A stretch of DNA of 64,000 nucleotides from Bdellovibrionales bacterium. Its GTDB lineage: Bacteria; Bdellovibrionota; Bdellovibrionia; Bdellovibrionales; UBA1609. A program made the position numbers and the translations under genes. Below, in pieces: positions 26,131-34,958 of the stretch. The stretch is from assembly GCA_027459485.1 (NCBI GenBank), contig DAIDIG010000001.1:507989-571988 (forward strand), in the 5' to 3' direction. The notes below the pieces were generated by a model, which saw nothing but the letters and a program-made list of their open reading frames with translations, was not told the origin of the DNA and did not search any database. How positions within the stretch are numbered: position 1 is the stretch's first letter; each line of letters begins with the position of its first letter.

Positions 26131-27272
26131 TGAACCAAACTCTTATTGGATTTATTAAAAAAGAATTGATTCAAACTTTACGTGATCCCCGCATGAAGTT
26201 TCTTTTGTTTGTAACCCCGATCATACAAATGACTCTTTTTGGTGTTGCTGTATCGAATGAGGTAAAGAACATTCGCCTTGCTGCATTTTATCAGTCAACG
26301 GATACGGTCGCGCGCGATGTGTATGACCGGGCTATAGCAGGTAAATGGTTTTTGCCCGTGCGCGTGAGTTCGGTAGATCGTCCGTTTGAATTAATTCGCT
26401 CAGGGCGCGCTGATGCTGTTCTGGTCGCTCCCCCTGGGGGTTTTACTCGCGCGATCGAGCGCGGCGAGGCGATCGGCGACATTAATAAAAACGGCAAGGC
26501 AAACGGCGCTCCTTTGCAGCTCCTGACGGATGCGACAAACGTGTTGCAGGCGCAGGCAGTTGAAAGCTATTTGCGCACAATTATTAATAGTACAATCAAA
26601 GACGATTTGCATGTGACGATCCCTAAGGCTCCGATTCAAACAGAAATTCGCGTTCTATATAACCCCGCACTCGACACGAGTATTTTCATGGTGCCGGGTG
26701 TGATGTGTACGCTCATGGTGATGACAACAATGATGCTCAGTATGGTGGCAATTGTGCGTGAAAAAGAAATGGGCACATTCGAAGCCCTTATTTCCGCTCC
26801 AGTTTCACCATCAGAAGTGATTTACGGTAAAACCATTCCATACGTTGTTTTAGGGATGATTAATTTACCGCTGATTTTGTCTGTTGCGCTTTTGATTTTT
26901 CGTGTGCCGATGCGTGGCTCATACATTGTGCTCACTTTCTGTACGTTTGTATTTATCTGTACGAGTGTGGGAATTGGCACGCTTCTGTCGACATTTTGTA
27001 AAAATCAACAGCAATCCGCATTAGGATCTTTTTTGTTTATGTTTCCGGCCATGATGTTCTCGGGTCTTATGTTTCCCCTAGAAAACATGCCGCCGGCAAT
27101 TCGGTGGGTTGCCTATCTCGATCCTCTATCGCATTACATGGGGCTTCTTCGAAATATCATGCTGAAAGGAGGGGGTGCGGCCTATGTTGTCACCCACACT
27201 CTAGCCCTTGCGGCGATGGCCGCGCTTTGCATTTACGTCAGCTTTCGGCGTTTTCGTACCACGCTTCAGTAG
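26130..27272 (+). CDS. ABC-2 type permease (YbhR-like)
   Basis: 380 residues with the same layout as the preceding permease: one helix, a periplasmic domain, then five helices. MVPGVMCTLMVMTTMMLSMV and REKEMGTFEALISAPVSPSE are the diagnostic stretches. FPLENMPPAIRWVAYLDPLS near the end is also typical. Last gene of the seven-gene operon; no terminator hairpin is visible before the tRNA-Pro gene on the other strand. Confidence 0.92.
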   Translation: MNQTLIGFIKKELIQTLRDPRMKFLLFVTPIIQMTLFGVAVSNEVKNIRLAAFYQSTDTVARDVYDRAIAGKWFLPVRVSSVDRPFELIRSGRADAVLVAPPGGFTRAIERGEAIGDINKNGKANGAPLQLLTDATNVLQAQAVESYLRTIINSTIKDDLHVTIPKAPIQTEIRVLYNPALDTSIFMVPGVMCTLMVMTTMMLSMVAIVREKEMGTFEALISAPVSPSEVIYGKTIPYVVLGMINLPLILSVALLIFRVPMRGSYIVLTFCTFVFICTSVGIGTLLSTFCKNQQQSALGSFLFMFPAMMFSGLMFPLENMPPAIRWVAYLDPLSHYMGLLRNIMLKGGGAAYVVTHTLALAAMAALCIYVSFRRFRTTLQ

Positions 27273-27340
27273 AGTATTATTCGATGTGAAAACGGAGAGT
27301 GCCCTGCCAGGTCGAAAAGTGAATGACCATTGAAACCGGA

Positions 27341-27417
27341 TGGTCGGGGCGGCGGGATTTGAACCCACGACCTTTTGCTCCCGAAGCAAACGCGCTACCG
27401 GACTGCGCTACGCCCCG
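27341..27417 (-). tRNA. tRNA-Pro (anticodon CGG)
   Basis: On the minus strand the acceptor stem CGGGGCG pairs with CGCCCCG, with discriminator A and an encoded CCA. The anticodon stem is TTTGC/GCAAA around loop TTCGGGA, anticodon CGG, decoding CCG. The T arm GTGGGTTCAAATCCCGC is canonical. Confidence 0.96.
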
Positions 27418-27598
27418 ACTTGGGTCCGTCTGGCAAAGACCAAACGGTAAAATTGAAAAGACGATTCAAGATAAATTCGCCTTGTGGATTTGGCAAGCGT
27501 AAACCGGGCGGCCGCGTAACCAGCTGTCTCAGCACTACCGCAAGGTCGCAAAATTGGGTTACGATCTATAGACATAAGAATCAGCGAGGGGAGTCATC

Positions 27599-28813
27599 TT
27601 GAAGCTCGGTCTCGAACGTCTCATCGGCGACGCAAAACTGAAAGAGCAGCTCAAGGGCCGGCGGGTCGGCCTTGTGGCACATCCCGCTTCGGTCGCGCAA
27701 TGTCCAACCACGCAGAAGCCGCGCGAACTCCAGCATTCGCTCGAAGCTCTCAAAGCCGCCAAAATTCCGGTCAAATGCGCGTTTGGCCCGCAGCACGGCA
27801 TGCGTGGCGAAAAGCAGGACAATATGATCGAAAGCGATGATTTCATCGACCCGATCCACGGCATTCCAATTTTCAGCCTTTACGGTAAAACGCGCCGCCC
27901 GACTGAAAAAATGCTCGAACACTGCGATACGTTCTTGTTCGACTTGCAAGACGTCGGGTGCCGCATCTACACATTTATCACGACATTGTTTTACATTATG
28001 GAGGACGCCGCTCGCACCGGTCGCGCCGTGTGGGTATTAGATCGACCGAACCCGGCTGGACGAGTGATGGAAGGCTCGAAACTCGACATGAAGTTTGCGA
28101 GCTTTGTGGGGGCCGCTCCTACAATTATGCGTCATGGTCTCACGCTCGGTGAAGCGGGCGAATGGTACAAGAATTTGCGCCACCTCAATCTCGAGTACCG
28201 AGTGGTGAAAATGCAAGGGTACAATCCAACTAAAACGCCTGGTTTCGGCTGGCCGCTTGGTGAGCGCGCGTGGGTGAACCCAAGCCCCAATATGCCCCGG
28301 CTTTCGACGGCGCGAATGTATGCCGGGACGGTTCTTGTCGAGGGCACGAAATTATCAGAGGGTCGCGGCACGACACGGCCGCTTGAACTGATGGGTGCGC
28401 CGGGGCTTGACGGCGATCGGTGGGTGAAAGCGATTCTCAAAACCATCAAAACGAGCGCGATTTTGCGCCCATGCTTTTTTGAACCGACATTTCAAAAATA
28501 CACGAAGCAACTGTGCGCGGGGTTTCAAATTCACATCGATCATCCGGGATATCATCACGCCAAATTCCAACCATATCGAATTGTATGCGCGGCTCTCAAG
28601 GCATTGCGACAATTGAGGCCTGATTTTGATTTGTGGCTCTCGCCACCGTACGAATACGAAACAGAGAAAATGCCGATCGATATTTTAAGTGGAGATTCAT
28701 TTCTGCGGGAATGGGTCGATGACCCGTCGTCGAAATGGGCGGACCTCGAACGTAAACTCGCGCGCGACGAAACGGAGTGGAAAAAAGCGACACTCAAGTA
28801 CTTTTTATACTAA
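27599..28813 (+). CDS. DUF1343 protein, NamZ-like exo-beta-N-acetylmuramidase
   Basis: Family GH171 (formerly DUF1343); characterised NamZ removes terminal MurNAc from peptidoglycan fragments for recycling. 404 residues. FDLQDVGCRIYTFITTLFYI, VLDRPNPAGRVMEGS, WVNPSPNMPRL, GTKLSEGRGTTRPLELMGAP and FQIHIDHPG are strong family motifs. The usual PEHGFRG motif reads GPQHGMRG here, with Gln for Glu, next to EKQDNMIES. No signal peptide is apparent, so it may act in the cytoplasm. The TTG start at 27599 has GAGGGGAG five bases upstream. Its gene stands alone between tRNA-Pro and a lipoprotein. Confidence 0.88.
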   Translation: MKLGLERLIGDAKLKEQLKGRRVGLVAHPASVAQCPTTQKPRELQHSLEALKAAKIPVKCAFGPQHGMRGEKQDNMIESDDFIDPIHGIPIFSLYGKTRRPTEKMLEHCDTFLFDLQDVGCRIYTFITTLFYIMEDAARTGRAVWVLDRPNPAGRVMEGSKLDMKFASFVGAAPTIMRHGLTLGEAGEWYKNLRHLNLEYRVVKMQGYNPTKTPGFGWPLGERAWVNPSPNMPRLSTARMYAGTVLVEGTKLSEGRGTTRPLELMGAPGLDGDRWVKAILKTIKTSAILRPCFFEPTFQKYTKQLCAGFQIHIDHPGYHHAKFQPYRIVCAALKALRQLRPDFDLWLSPPYEYETEKMPIDILSGDSFLREWVDDPSSKWADLERKLARDETEWKKATLKYFLY

Positions 28814-28923
28814 AAATTTTAACCGATCTGTGCGCTTTCGAATGACGAACCGTTCTACATTCTCGGTTAACTTGCAAATTTCCATTCGCCCCCCTATCAG
28901 TCTAGAGTCAAAGGGGGTGGGGC

Positions 28924-29361
28924 ATGAAAATTTTTATTCTTGTTTTATCGGCTTCGTTTTTACTTGGTTGCGGTGGGTTTCGGGGGGTGAGTGGCAGCGC
29001 GGGGCAGGGGCAGGGACTTTGTTCGCACCCCATTCATGTGAGTTGGACCGCGCCGACGCAGAACACGGACGGCTCGCCGCTGACGAATCTAGGTGGGTTT
29101 AAAATTTATTGGGGCACGGCTTCTCATAACTATACCCAAAACTTAGTGATCGCCGATCCGACGGCGACGCAATATACGCTCTGCAATTTTACTCCGGCGA
29201 CGTACTACTTCGCGATGACCGCGTACAATACATTAAATATTGAGAGCGCCTTTACAAATGAAATACAGTACACGTTTTCAGCCGCGGCCTCGCCATTAAA
29301 AGCGATTCAGGTCAATCTCTCGGGCGCAAACTCAGGTAAGGTAACCGAGCTGGCTCGTTAG
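28924..29361 (+). CDS. FN3-like lipoprotein
   Basis: 145 residues. The lipobox is LLGC (Cys at about residue 17) after a short hydrophobic signal, so it is a predicted lipoprotein. A single fibronectin type III-like fold follows: VSWTAPTQNTDGSPLTNLGG, KIYWGT and YYFAMTAYNTLNIES. The NTDGSPLT motif and layout recur in the exported protein at 56207-56635. The role is unknown; FN3 folds often bind polysaccharides or proteins at the cell surface. Confidence 0.75.
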   Translation: MKIFILVLSASFLLGCGGFRGVSGSAGQGQGLCSHPIHVSWTAPTQNTDGSPLTNLGGFKIYWGTASHNYTQNLVIADPTATQYTLCNFTPATYYFAMTAYNTLNIESAFTNEIQYTFSAAASPLKAIQVNLSGANSGKVTELAR

Positions 29362-29469
29362 AATCCAACGGACGCTATTTGTGAGCCCGCGCTGCCTACC
29401 GTTGAGCGAGGATGGGTAAGTTGTGGCGGGTTCGGCTACATTAGATCGCCTAATTACTCTGGCGTGTTT

Positions 29470-29967
29470 TTATAAGCGTTGAGCCTTTACCTTGCGTTTT
29501 AACTTCAAGCGATATTTTTCAAGTTTTAAACGAAGTTTTGAATCGTGCACCGAGAGGATTCTGGCCGCAAGTAAGCCCGCATTGTAGGCGTTGTCGATGG
29601 CCACAGTTGCGACTGGTACGCCCGATGGCATTTGCACAATAGAAAGAAGCGCGTCGAGACCTTTGAGCTTACCCAAGTTCACAGGTACCCCAATTACGGG
29701 AAGCGTTGTGAGGCTAGCGATCATCCCGGGTAAATGTGCGGCTCCGCCTGCGCCCGCAATGACGACGGCATACCGTTTATGTGCCGCGAGCGCAAAATTT
29801 TGCATGCCTTCAGGCGTTCGATGGGCTGATACAATTTTCGTATCATGCTGAACTCCCAGCTCATGCAATGCGTCCGCCGCAAATTTCATCACGGGCCAAT
29901 CAGATTTGCTCCCCATCACAATCGCAACCGAAGGCTCATGACGTTTAACGCGTCCCTTTGCCATCAT
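29470..29967 (-). CDS. purE: N5-carboxyaminoimidazole ribonucleotide mutase (PurE class I)
   Basis: Purine biosynthesis enzyme converting N5-CAIR to CAIR. 165 residues. The hallmarks are [23 protein letters not shown] with the catalytic His, and [15 protein letters not shown]. The C-terminal tail is Lys/Arg-rich and longer than usual. The start overlaps the purK stop (ATGA), so the pair is one transcript, presumably with the EVE-domain gene upstream. Confidence 0.95.
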   Translation of the reverse strand: MMAKGRVKRHEPSVAIVMGSKSDWPVMKFAADALHELGVQHDTKIVSAHRTPEGMQNFALAAHKRYAVVIAGAGGAAHLPGMIASLTTLPVIGVPVNLGKLKGLDALLSIVQMPSGVPVATVAIDNAYNAGLLAARILSVHDSKLRLKLEKYRLKLKRKVKAQRL

Positions 29968-31130
29968 ATTTTAATCCGTTTTACGGCTAATTTTAATTTC
30001 TTCAGTGCAGCGTCCGGGTTTGCCCCTAGTGTCGTCAGATGCCCCATTTTTCGACCCTCGCGAACTTTATTCTTACCGTACCAGTGAACGTGCACATCGC
30101 CCGGCGGAGAAATATCCGGCGAAAAATGAGCTTCACCTTGAGCTTGCCCAAGCCAATTCCACATGGCAAATCCATTCGTCGCGAATTCGGGTTTCTTGGG
30201 GAGTGGCCAGTTCAAAATCGCGCGTAAATGTGCGTGAAACTGATTAAGTGGAGTGGCATCGAGAGAATAGTGCCCTGAGTTGTGCACGCGGGGTGCTAGT
30301 TCATTGACGAGTAAACTCTCGGGTAGGGCTGTGGTTCTGGTCGGCCGGCGCGAAGTCCCTAGCTCAAATAGTTCAATAGAAAGAAGGCCGACGTATTTTG
30401 CCTCTTTGATTGCGTGCGCGGCTAGGTGAGCTAATTTCTTAGCGGCTGACCAAGGGCGAATCGGGCCTTTCACCCAAAGACAACGCGAGTTTTGCGCTTG
30501 CCATTCAACTAAAGGGTAACATAAGATTTCTCCATTTTTATTGCGTGCGAGTTGCAGCGCAAGCTCGCGCCGAAAAGGTATGAATGCTTCGCCGATGAAG
30601 TCCTGAGCTTGCCCGTCATATTTTTGCAGCCATTGGTCAAGGTCGCGCGGCGAGCGAATTATGAATGTACCGTAACCGTCATAGCCGTGACGGCGTTTTT
30701 TGATGACGATTCCACCATAGCGTTTTCGATCGCGAAAAAAGGCATGAACGTCGGGTGTGTCGTTGAATGCAACGAACGGCGAAGTGGGTAGTTTGTGTTT
30801 TACAAGCCATTCCTTTTGCGTTTTGCGGTCTGAAAGTTGGCCGAGTAGCGCAGGTGAGGGGATGATCTCGACCCGTGACGATTCAACCACGCGCGCGAGC
30901 ATGTCTGTGTCTAAAAATTCGCTCTCAATAGTGGTGATGTCGACGTGTGAAAGTAGATTCGCGACGTGTTGTTCGTTGTTCGGGTCACCTTCATGCCAAA
31001 AACGGGTGACCTGGGCCGCTGGGTCGTCTGCGTGGAGAGATAGTACATGCATTTCAAGTCCCATTTTGAAGCCCTCGATCACGAGCATACGGGCAAGTTG
31101 GCCTCCACCCAATACTCCGACACGACTCAT
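29964..31130 (-). CDS. purK: N5-carboxyaminoimidazole ribonucleotide synthase (PurK)
   Basis: ATP-grasp ligase making N5-CAIR from AIR and bicarbonate. About 388 residues. The N-terminal [12 protein letters not shown], the ATP-grasp core ([17 protein letters not shown]) and the C-terminal [14 protein letters not shown] are diagnostic. ATG 31130 is chosen because GAGGAG lies eight bases upstream; a GTG at 31145 is in frame but poor. Overlaps purE by 4 bp. Confidence 0.95.
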   Translation of the reverse strand: MSRVGVLGGGQLARMLVIEGFKMGLEMHVLSLHADDPAAQVTRFWHEGDPNNEQHVANLLSHVDITTIESEFLDTDMLARVVESSRVEIIPSPALLGQLSDRKTQKEWLVKHKLPTSPFVAFNDTPDVHAFFRDRKRYGGIVIKKRRHGYDGYGTFIIRSPRDLDQWLQKYDGQAQDFIGEAFIPFRRELALQLARNKNGEILCYPLVEWQAQNSRCLWVKGPIRPWSAAKKLAHLAAHAIKEAKYVGLLSIELFELGTSRRPTRTTALPESLLVNELAPRVHNSGHYSLDATPLNQFHAHLRAILNWPLPKKPEFATNGFAMWNWLGQAQGEAHFSPDISPPGDVHVHWYGKNKVREGRKMGHLTTLGANPDAALKKLKLAVKRIKI

Positions 31131-31141
31131 CTGGTGACTCC

Positions 31142-31666
31142 TCACTTGTTACCTCGGCTAGAGGATTTGGGGCGATCATGTTTCGCCGCTAAATTACAAA
31201 TTGTACGGAACTCGTCTTCGGTCACCGGTTGTACCGATAGCCGGCTATTATGCAGTAACACCATATTTTTCAGCCTTGCAATTTTTTTGATTTCGTCCAG
31301 CGTAACGGTTCTTGGCAAATCTTCTTCATGCACCACTTCAACGCAGAACCAACGCGGCCTTTCGCGCGTAGACTTCGCGTCGAAATAATCCGATTTTGCA
31401 TCAAAGGCCGACTCATCGGGCTCAGCCGCGGCTGACACGCGGGCTATTCCCGCCACTCCTGAAGGGTTGGCATTGGAGTGGTAAAAAAGCACGAGGTCGC
31501 CCGCTTGCATATCGCGCATCATGAAATTGCGTGCCATGTAATTGCGCACGCCGTCCCAACGTGTGGGGCCGCGCGCTTTCAGGTCGTTGAACGAAAACAC
31601 GTCTGGCTCGGATTTCATGAGCCAATAGCGCCGCGATCGGGTCGGATGCTGGGTTGCCTTGGTCAT
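31142..31666 (-). CDS. EVE-domain protein (thymocyte nuclear protein 1-like)
   Basis: 174 residues forming one EVE (PUA-like) fold: [52 protein letters not shown] and [12 protein letters not shown] domains read modified bases in DNA or RNA. It ends 11 bp before purK and probably leads the EVE-purK-purE transcript. Its start is only 22 bp from the divergent fumC start. Confidence 0.9.
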   Translation of the reverse strand: MTKATQHPTRSRRYWLMKSEPDVFSFNDLKARGPTRWDGVRNYMARNFMMRDMQAGDLVLFYHSNANPSGVAGIARVSAAAEPDESAFDAKSDYFDAKSTRERPRWFCVEVVHEEDLPRTVTLDEIKKIARLKNMVLLHNSRLSVQPVTEDEFRTICNLAAKHDRPKSSSRGNK

Positions 31667-31682
31667 ATTCCGTCCTTATACT
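31654..31682 (+). promoter_or_regulatory. Candidate fumC promoter giving a leaderless transcript
   Basis: TTGCCT (31654-31659), a 17-base spacer and TATACT (31677-31682). The expected start point, seven bases after the -10, falls on the A of the fumC ATG at 31689. The -35 lies inside codons 3-5 of the divergent EVE gene. No Shine-Dalgarno precedes fumC. Confidence 0.5.
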
Positions 31683-31688
31683 CATACC

Positions 31689-33071
31689 ATGATGAAAACA
31701 CGAACAGAAAAAGACAGCATGGGTGAGATTCAAGTGCCGGTCGATCGCTATTGGGGCGCTCAAACGCAGCGCTCGCTTGAGCATTTCAAAATTGGCGGCG
31801 ATCACTTCCCCCGTGAAATGATTGGCGCTTTAGGTGTGCTCAAAAAATGCGCCGCGAAAGCCAATCAAAAACTAGGACTTCTCGATGAAAAAAAGGCTCG
31901 TGCGATACAGCAGGCGGCCGATGAGGTGATCGCGGGCCAGCTCGATAGCCACTTCCCGCTCGTCGTGTGGCAGACGGGCTCCGGTACGCAAACCAATATG
32001 AACGCGAACGAAGTCATTGCGAATAGGGCCAAAGAGATCCTCGGCGGCGAGATCCCGGTTCATCCGAACGACGACGTGAACAAGGCGCAGAGTTCGAACG
32101 ACACCTTCCCGACAGCGATGCACATTGCCGTGTGTTCAGAGCTCAATCGGCGGCTGTTGCCGATGGTCGAAGTTTTACGCTCGGCGCTCGAGAAAAAATC
32201 GAAAGAATTCAAATCGATCGTAAAAATTGGGCGCACGCATTTGATGGATGCGACCCCGCTTACCCTCGGGCAGGAGTTTTCGGGCTATGTTCAACAGCTG
32301 GAAAACGCGAAAGAGCGTGTGAAGTCCACGCTGCCGCGTGTGTATCAGTTAGCCCTCGGCGGCACGGCTGTGGGCACGGGCCTCAATACGCATCCCGAGT
32401 TTGCCGAACTGGCGGCAAAAATGATTGCCGAAGAGACGAAGCTACCATTTGCGTCGGCGGTTAACAAGTTCGAAGCGCTTGCGGCCCATGACGCCCTTGT
32501 TGAACTGTCGGGGCAACTCAAGACGCTTGCGTGTTCACTTATGAAGATCGCCAACGACATTCGGTTGATGGGTTCGGGGCCGCGCTCGGGTATTGCCGAG
32601 TTGATTTTGCCGGCGAATGAGCCAGGTAGCTCCATCATGCCGGGCAAGGTGAACCCGACTCAATGTGAAGCGGTGACGATGGTGGCGGCGCAGGTGATTG
32701 GAAATGACATGGCCGTCGCGGTCGGTGGCGCGACCGGGCACTTCGAGCTCAACGTGTTCAAACCGATGATCGTATTTAACGTGCTCAATTCGATTCGTCT
32801 TTTGGCTGACGCGTGCGAAAGTTTCACTGAACATTGCGTTGTCGGAATTCAAGCAAACGAACCGAACGTCAAGCGGCATGTCGAAAATTCGCTAATGCTT
32901 GTGACGGCGCTCAACCCTGTGATCGGGTACGACAATGCGGCTAAAATCGCCAAAGCCGCGTATAAAAACGGCACGTCGTTACGTGAAGAAGCAATTAAAC
33001 TCGGGCTCATTTCGGCTGAGAAATTCGACGAAGTGGTGAGGCCTGAAAAAATGACTCATCCAGGGCTATAA
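31689..33071 (+). CDS. fumC: Fumarase class II
   Basis: TCA-cycle enzyme interconverting fumarate and malate, iron-independent. About 460 residues. The fumarase/aspartase signature [17 protein letters not shown], the [13 protein letters not shown] loop and the N-terminal [20 protein letters not shown] are all present. [14 protein letters not shown] and [20 protein letters not shown] complete the active-site regions. ATG at 31689 has no ribosome-binding site; initiation may be leaderless from the promoter noted just upstream. Confidence 0.96.
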   Translation: MMKTRTEKDSMGEIQVPVDRYWGAQTQRSLEHFKIGGDHFPREMIGALGVLKKCAAKANQKLGLLDEKKARAIQQAADEVIAGQLDSHFPLVVWQTGSGTQTNMNANEVIANRAKEILGGEIPVHPNDDVNKAQSSNDTFPTAMHIAVCSELNRRLLPMVEVLRSALEKKSKEFKSIVKIGRTHLMDATPLTLGQEFSGYVQQLENAKERVKSTLPRVYQLALGGTAVGTGLNTHPEFAELAAKMIAEETKLPFASAVNKFEALAAHDALVELSGQLKTLACSLMKIANDIRLMGSGPRSGIAELILPANEPGSSIMPGKVNPTQCEAVTMVAAQVIGNDMAVAVGGATGHFELNVFKPMIVFNVLNSIRLLADACESFTEHCVVGIQANEPNVKRHVENSLMLVTALNPVIGYDNAAKIAKAAYKNGTSLREEAIKLGLISAEKFDEVVRPEKMTHPGL

Positions 33072-33091
33072 AGAGAATTCGAGGGGTAAAC

Positions 33092-33946
33092 ATGAGCGGC
33101 GGGGATATGTCTTGGCTCGATTCGGAAAATATCCGCCCGTATATTTTCATGCGAAAAGAGAATCTCTTCGCGCAGCCGGGCTCGCATACAAAATGCGATT
33201 GGTTTAAGAATCAGCCGCTTTATCGCAACCCGCTTCATATGGATCAAAAAGCGTTCGCCGATCAGATTCTCAATCTCGAATCGAAGGCATTTCAACATTC
33301 TGGCATGCCCATGCCGCGCTGGGTATTTTACGATTGCGCCATCATGCCGGGATTCGTATGCGGTTTCGCGCAACGGACGGAGACGCTCCCGAAATCGTAT
33401 CTTGAGCAAGTGGGCATTGATCCGGATCTCGATTGGACGCCCCTTTCATTATTTATTATCATCCCGACCGTGCGTCGGGGGGAGTGGGTGGCGCATAACC
33501 TCTGCACGGCCAATTCGTTAACAGATAAGCGCGATCATTTGTATGCCCTCGGTTTTCTCACGAAGGCCTTTGGCTTATGGTACGGTAACGTTGAAATCCT
33601 ATGCGGATTTGCGCAGTGGCAAAGCCCGTCGATTCGCTTACATTCACATTACGGCTCTTTTGAGATTTTGACCGCGTACACGCCGATACACAGTCATGCG
33701 CGAACGCTCACATATCGCACAATCATCAATGGCGCTTACTGGCCGACGTTTTTTACAAAAGACGGCGACGAGCTGAATGCTCGATACGCGGCGACTGATT
33801 TTTCTGTGGATCCGCGCAGCGAACACAGTTTGATTAGTTTTCAGCGGCGTTTAGAGCGCGACGAGGGGCCGTTTTTCTTGAATCCGCACGAAATTCGCAC
33901 GCGACCGTTAGATGCTCCGCTGAAGGTTTATCGCCTGAAAGGTTGA
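33092..33946 (+). CDS. Conserved-looking cytoplasmic protein of unknown function
   Basis: 284 residues, not recognised. There is no signal peptide or membrane helix. It is rich in Trp, Phe, Tyr and His, for example FYDCAIMPGFVCGFA, LSLFIIIPTVRRGEWVAHNL and FLTKAFGLWYGNVEIL. The central region (SIRLHSHYGSFEILTAYTPI) looks like a folded enzyme core. A good Shine-Dalgarno (GAGGGG) lies six bases before the ATG. It follows fumC by 20 bp and probably shares its transcript. An acyltransferase-like fold is conceivable, but I cannot support it. Confidence 0.7.
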   Translation: MSGGDMSWLDSENIRPYIFMRKENLFAQPGSHTKCDWFKNQPLYRNPLHMDQKAFADQILNLESKAFQHSGMPMPRWVFYDCAIMPGFVCGFAQRTETLPKSYLEQVGIDPDLDWTPLSLFIIIPTVRRGEWVAHNLCTANSLTDKRDHLYALGFLTKAFGLWYGNVEILCGFAQWQSPSIRLHSHYGSFEILTAYTPIHSHARTLTYRTIINGAYWPTFFTKDGDELNARYAATDFSVDPRSEHSLISFQRRLERDEGPFFLNPHEIRTRPLDAPLKVYRLKG

Positions 33947-34022
33947 TGTGGGGCGCGGCAGAGTCCTGCCGGTGTTTGCCATCGCGAGTCTAATGCACTA
34001 CACTGATTGAACGAGGTGAATT

Positions 34023-34289
34023 GTGGCAAAAAAGGCGACAGAAAAGAAAGCGAAGAAATCGGCCGACAAGCAAGATAAGGGGCCGACTGTGAACCCGCGT
34101 TACGTCGAACTTTCTGGCAAACTTGAAAGTGCCAAAGCGCAGCCCTATCGAATGGCGAGTATTTACGCTATCGACGCCAAGATCGAACACCCCAAATTTG
34201 GGGTCGGCTTTGTGGTCGCGGCCTTCCCCGACAAAATTGAAGTCGTTTTTGAAGATGCCAACCGTCACCTTGTGCAGGGGCGCAAATAG
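34023..34289 (+). CDS. Small protein with HPKFG Tudor/KOW-like domain
   Basis: 88 residues. A Lys-rich N-terminal tail (about 25 residues) precedes EHPKFGVGFVVAAFPDKIEV and VFEDANRHLVQGRK. This HPKFGxGxV...F.DG...L...R pattern also occurs at the C-terminus of UvrD/PcrA helicases and in small proteins of other deltaproteobacteria-like lineages. It may bind nucleic acid or RNA polymerase. GTG start with GAGG upstream. The stop is 8 bases before the BolA-like frame. Confidence 0.72.
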   Translation: MAKKATEKKAKKSADKQDKGPTVNPRYVELSGKLESAKAQPYRMASIYAIDAKIEHPKFGVGFVVAAFPDKIEVVFEDANRHLVQGRK

Positions 34290-34297
34290 GTGTCACG

Positions 34298-34573
34298 CTG
34301 ACGACCACACGTAAAGACCGTATTGAGCGCCTTCTGACGGTTCGATTTAAGCCGATCCATATCGAAGTCATAGATGAAAGTGAACATCACCGCGATCATG
34401 CTCACTTCGGAGTTGAAACCCACCTAAAAGCGGTCATTGTGTCACCTGAATTCACCGGCATATCGAGAGTTAAACGCCAGCAGCTCGTATACGAAGTGCT
34501 CAAACCACTTTTTGATGAGGGGCTTCACGCCTTGTCGCTCACCACGTTGGCACCTGAAGAGTGGCAGTCGTAA
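34298..34573 (+). CDS. BolA-like protein with non-canonical (CTG?) start
   Basis: About 91 codons in the frame beginning CTG at 34298. The translation contains KDRIERLL, HIEVIDESEHHRDHAHFGVE, THLKAVIVSPEF, GISRVKRQQLVYEVLKPLF and EGLHALSL, a full BolA pattern (VxDxSxxHxxH...F.G.sxVxRxxxVYxxL......HAL). No ATG, GTG or TTG exists between the upstream in-frame stop at 34250-34252 and the conserved core. CTG with AGGTG five bases upstream is the best candidate; ATT or ATA are alternatives. BolA proteins work with monothiol glutaredoxins in iron-sulfur trafficking or as regulators. Probably coupled to the small gene upstream. Confidence 0.75.
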   Translation: MTTTRKDRIERLLTVRFKPIHIEVIDESEHHRDHAHFGVETHLKAVIVSPEFTGISRVKRQQLVYEVLKPLFDEGLHALSLTTLAPEEWQS

Positions 34574-34927
34574 TTACGATAATTCGTCGAGTTGGCGGCG
34601 GATGCTCGCGAGCTGGGTCTGAATTTGTTCAATACCCGTCGGCACGGATCCATTTCGCGGCAGCGCGTGGTTCGAGCCGGCGTCGCTCGCATCAGTCGGC
34701 AATCCGTCGGGTGGAGGTGAATCGGATTTATGGCTGCGATTGAAATTCTCGAGCGCATTCCCAAGCTCTTCACAAGCAGCTCGAATGCGATCGGTGCTGC
34801 TGGCGCGAAGTCGGTCCGTGTTTGAGCGTATAGAATCATTCGGCATCGGAGGTAAAATGTTAGGCGGTGTTTTTACTTTTCGCAACTGCCAACTTAGTCG
34901 CGCGAATGAAATCCTCAACTTTGACAT
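34574..34927 (-). CDS. Small hypothetical protein with C-terminal coiled coil
   Basis: 117 residues if started at 34927, or 90 from an ATG at 34846; neither has a convincing ribosome-binding site. A helix (RIRAACEELGNALENFNR), a Pro/Asp/Ser-rich linker and a terminal coiled coil (IEQIQTQLASIRRQLDEL) are visible. Its stop abuts the BolA-like stop, convergently. Codon pattern looks coding, but it competes with a plus-strand mini-ORF at 34857. Confidence 0.45.
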   Translation of the reverse strand: MSKLRISFARLSWQLRKVKTPPNILPPMPNDSIRSNTDRLRASSTDRIRAACEELGNALENFNRSHKSDSPPPDGLPTDASDAGSNHALPRNGSVPTGIEQIQTQLASIRRQLDELS

Positions 34928-34955
34928 TTTCGCGATATGGAGAGTAAAACCTTAA
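34857..34955 (+). CDS. Possible 32-codon leader ORF of ettA
   Basis: The ATG at 34857 is preceded by a near-perfect GGAGGT and a 3-base gap. The frame ends TAA three bases before the ettA ATG, which itself has only a distant GGAGAG. The arrangement suggests translational coupling. The peptide shows no known motif and overlaps an antisense hypothetical gene, so it may be a chance match. Confidence 0.3.
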   Translation: MLGGVFTFRNCQLSRANEILNFDIFAIWRVKP

Positions 34956-34958
34956 TCC

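Noticed and set aside
27201..27389. Minus-strand frame across tRNA-Pro
   Set aside because: The translation (SNPAAPTIR style) is the usual artefact of reading through a tRNA gene.
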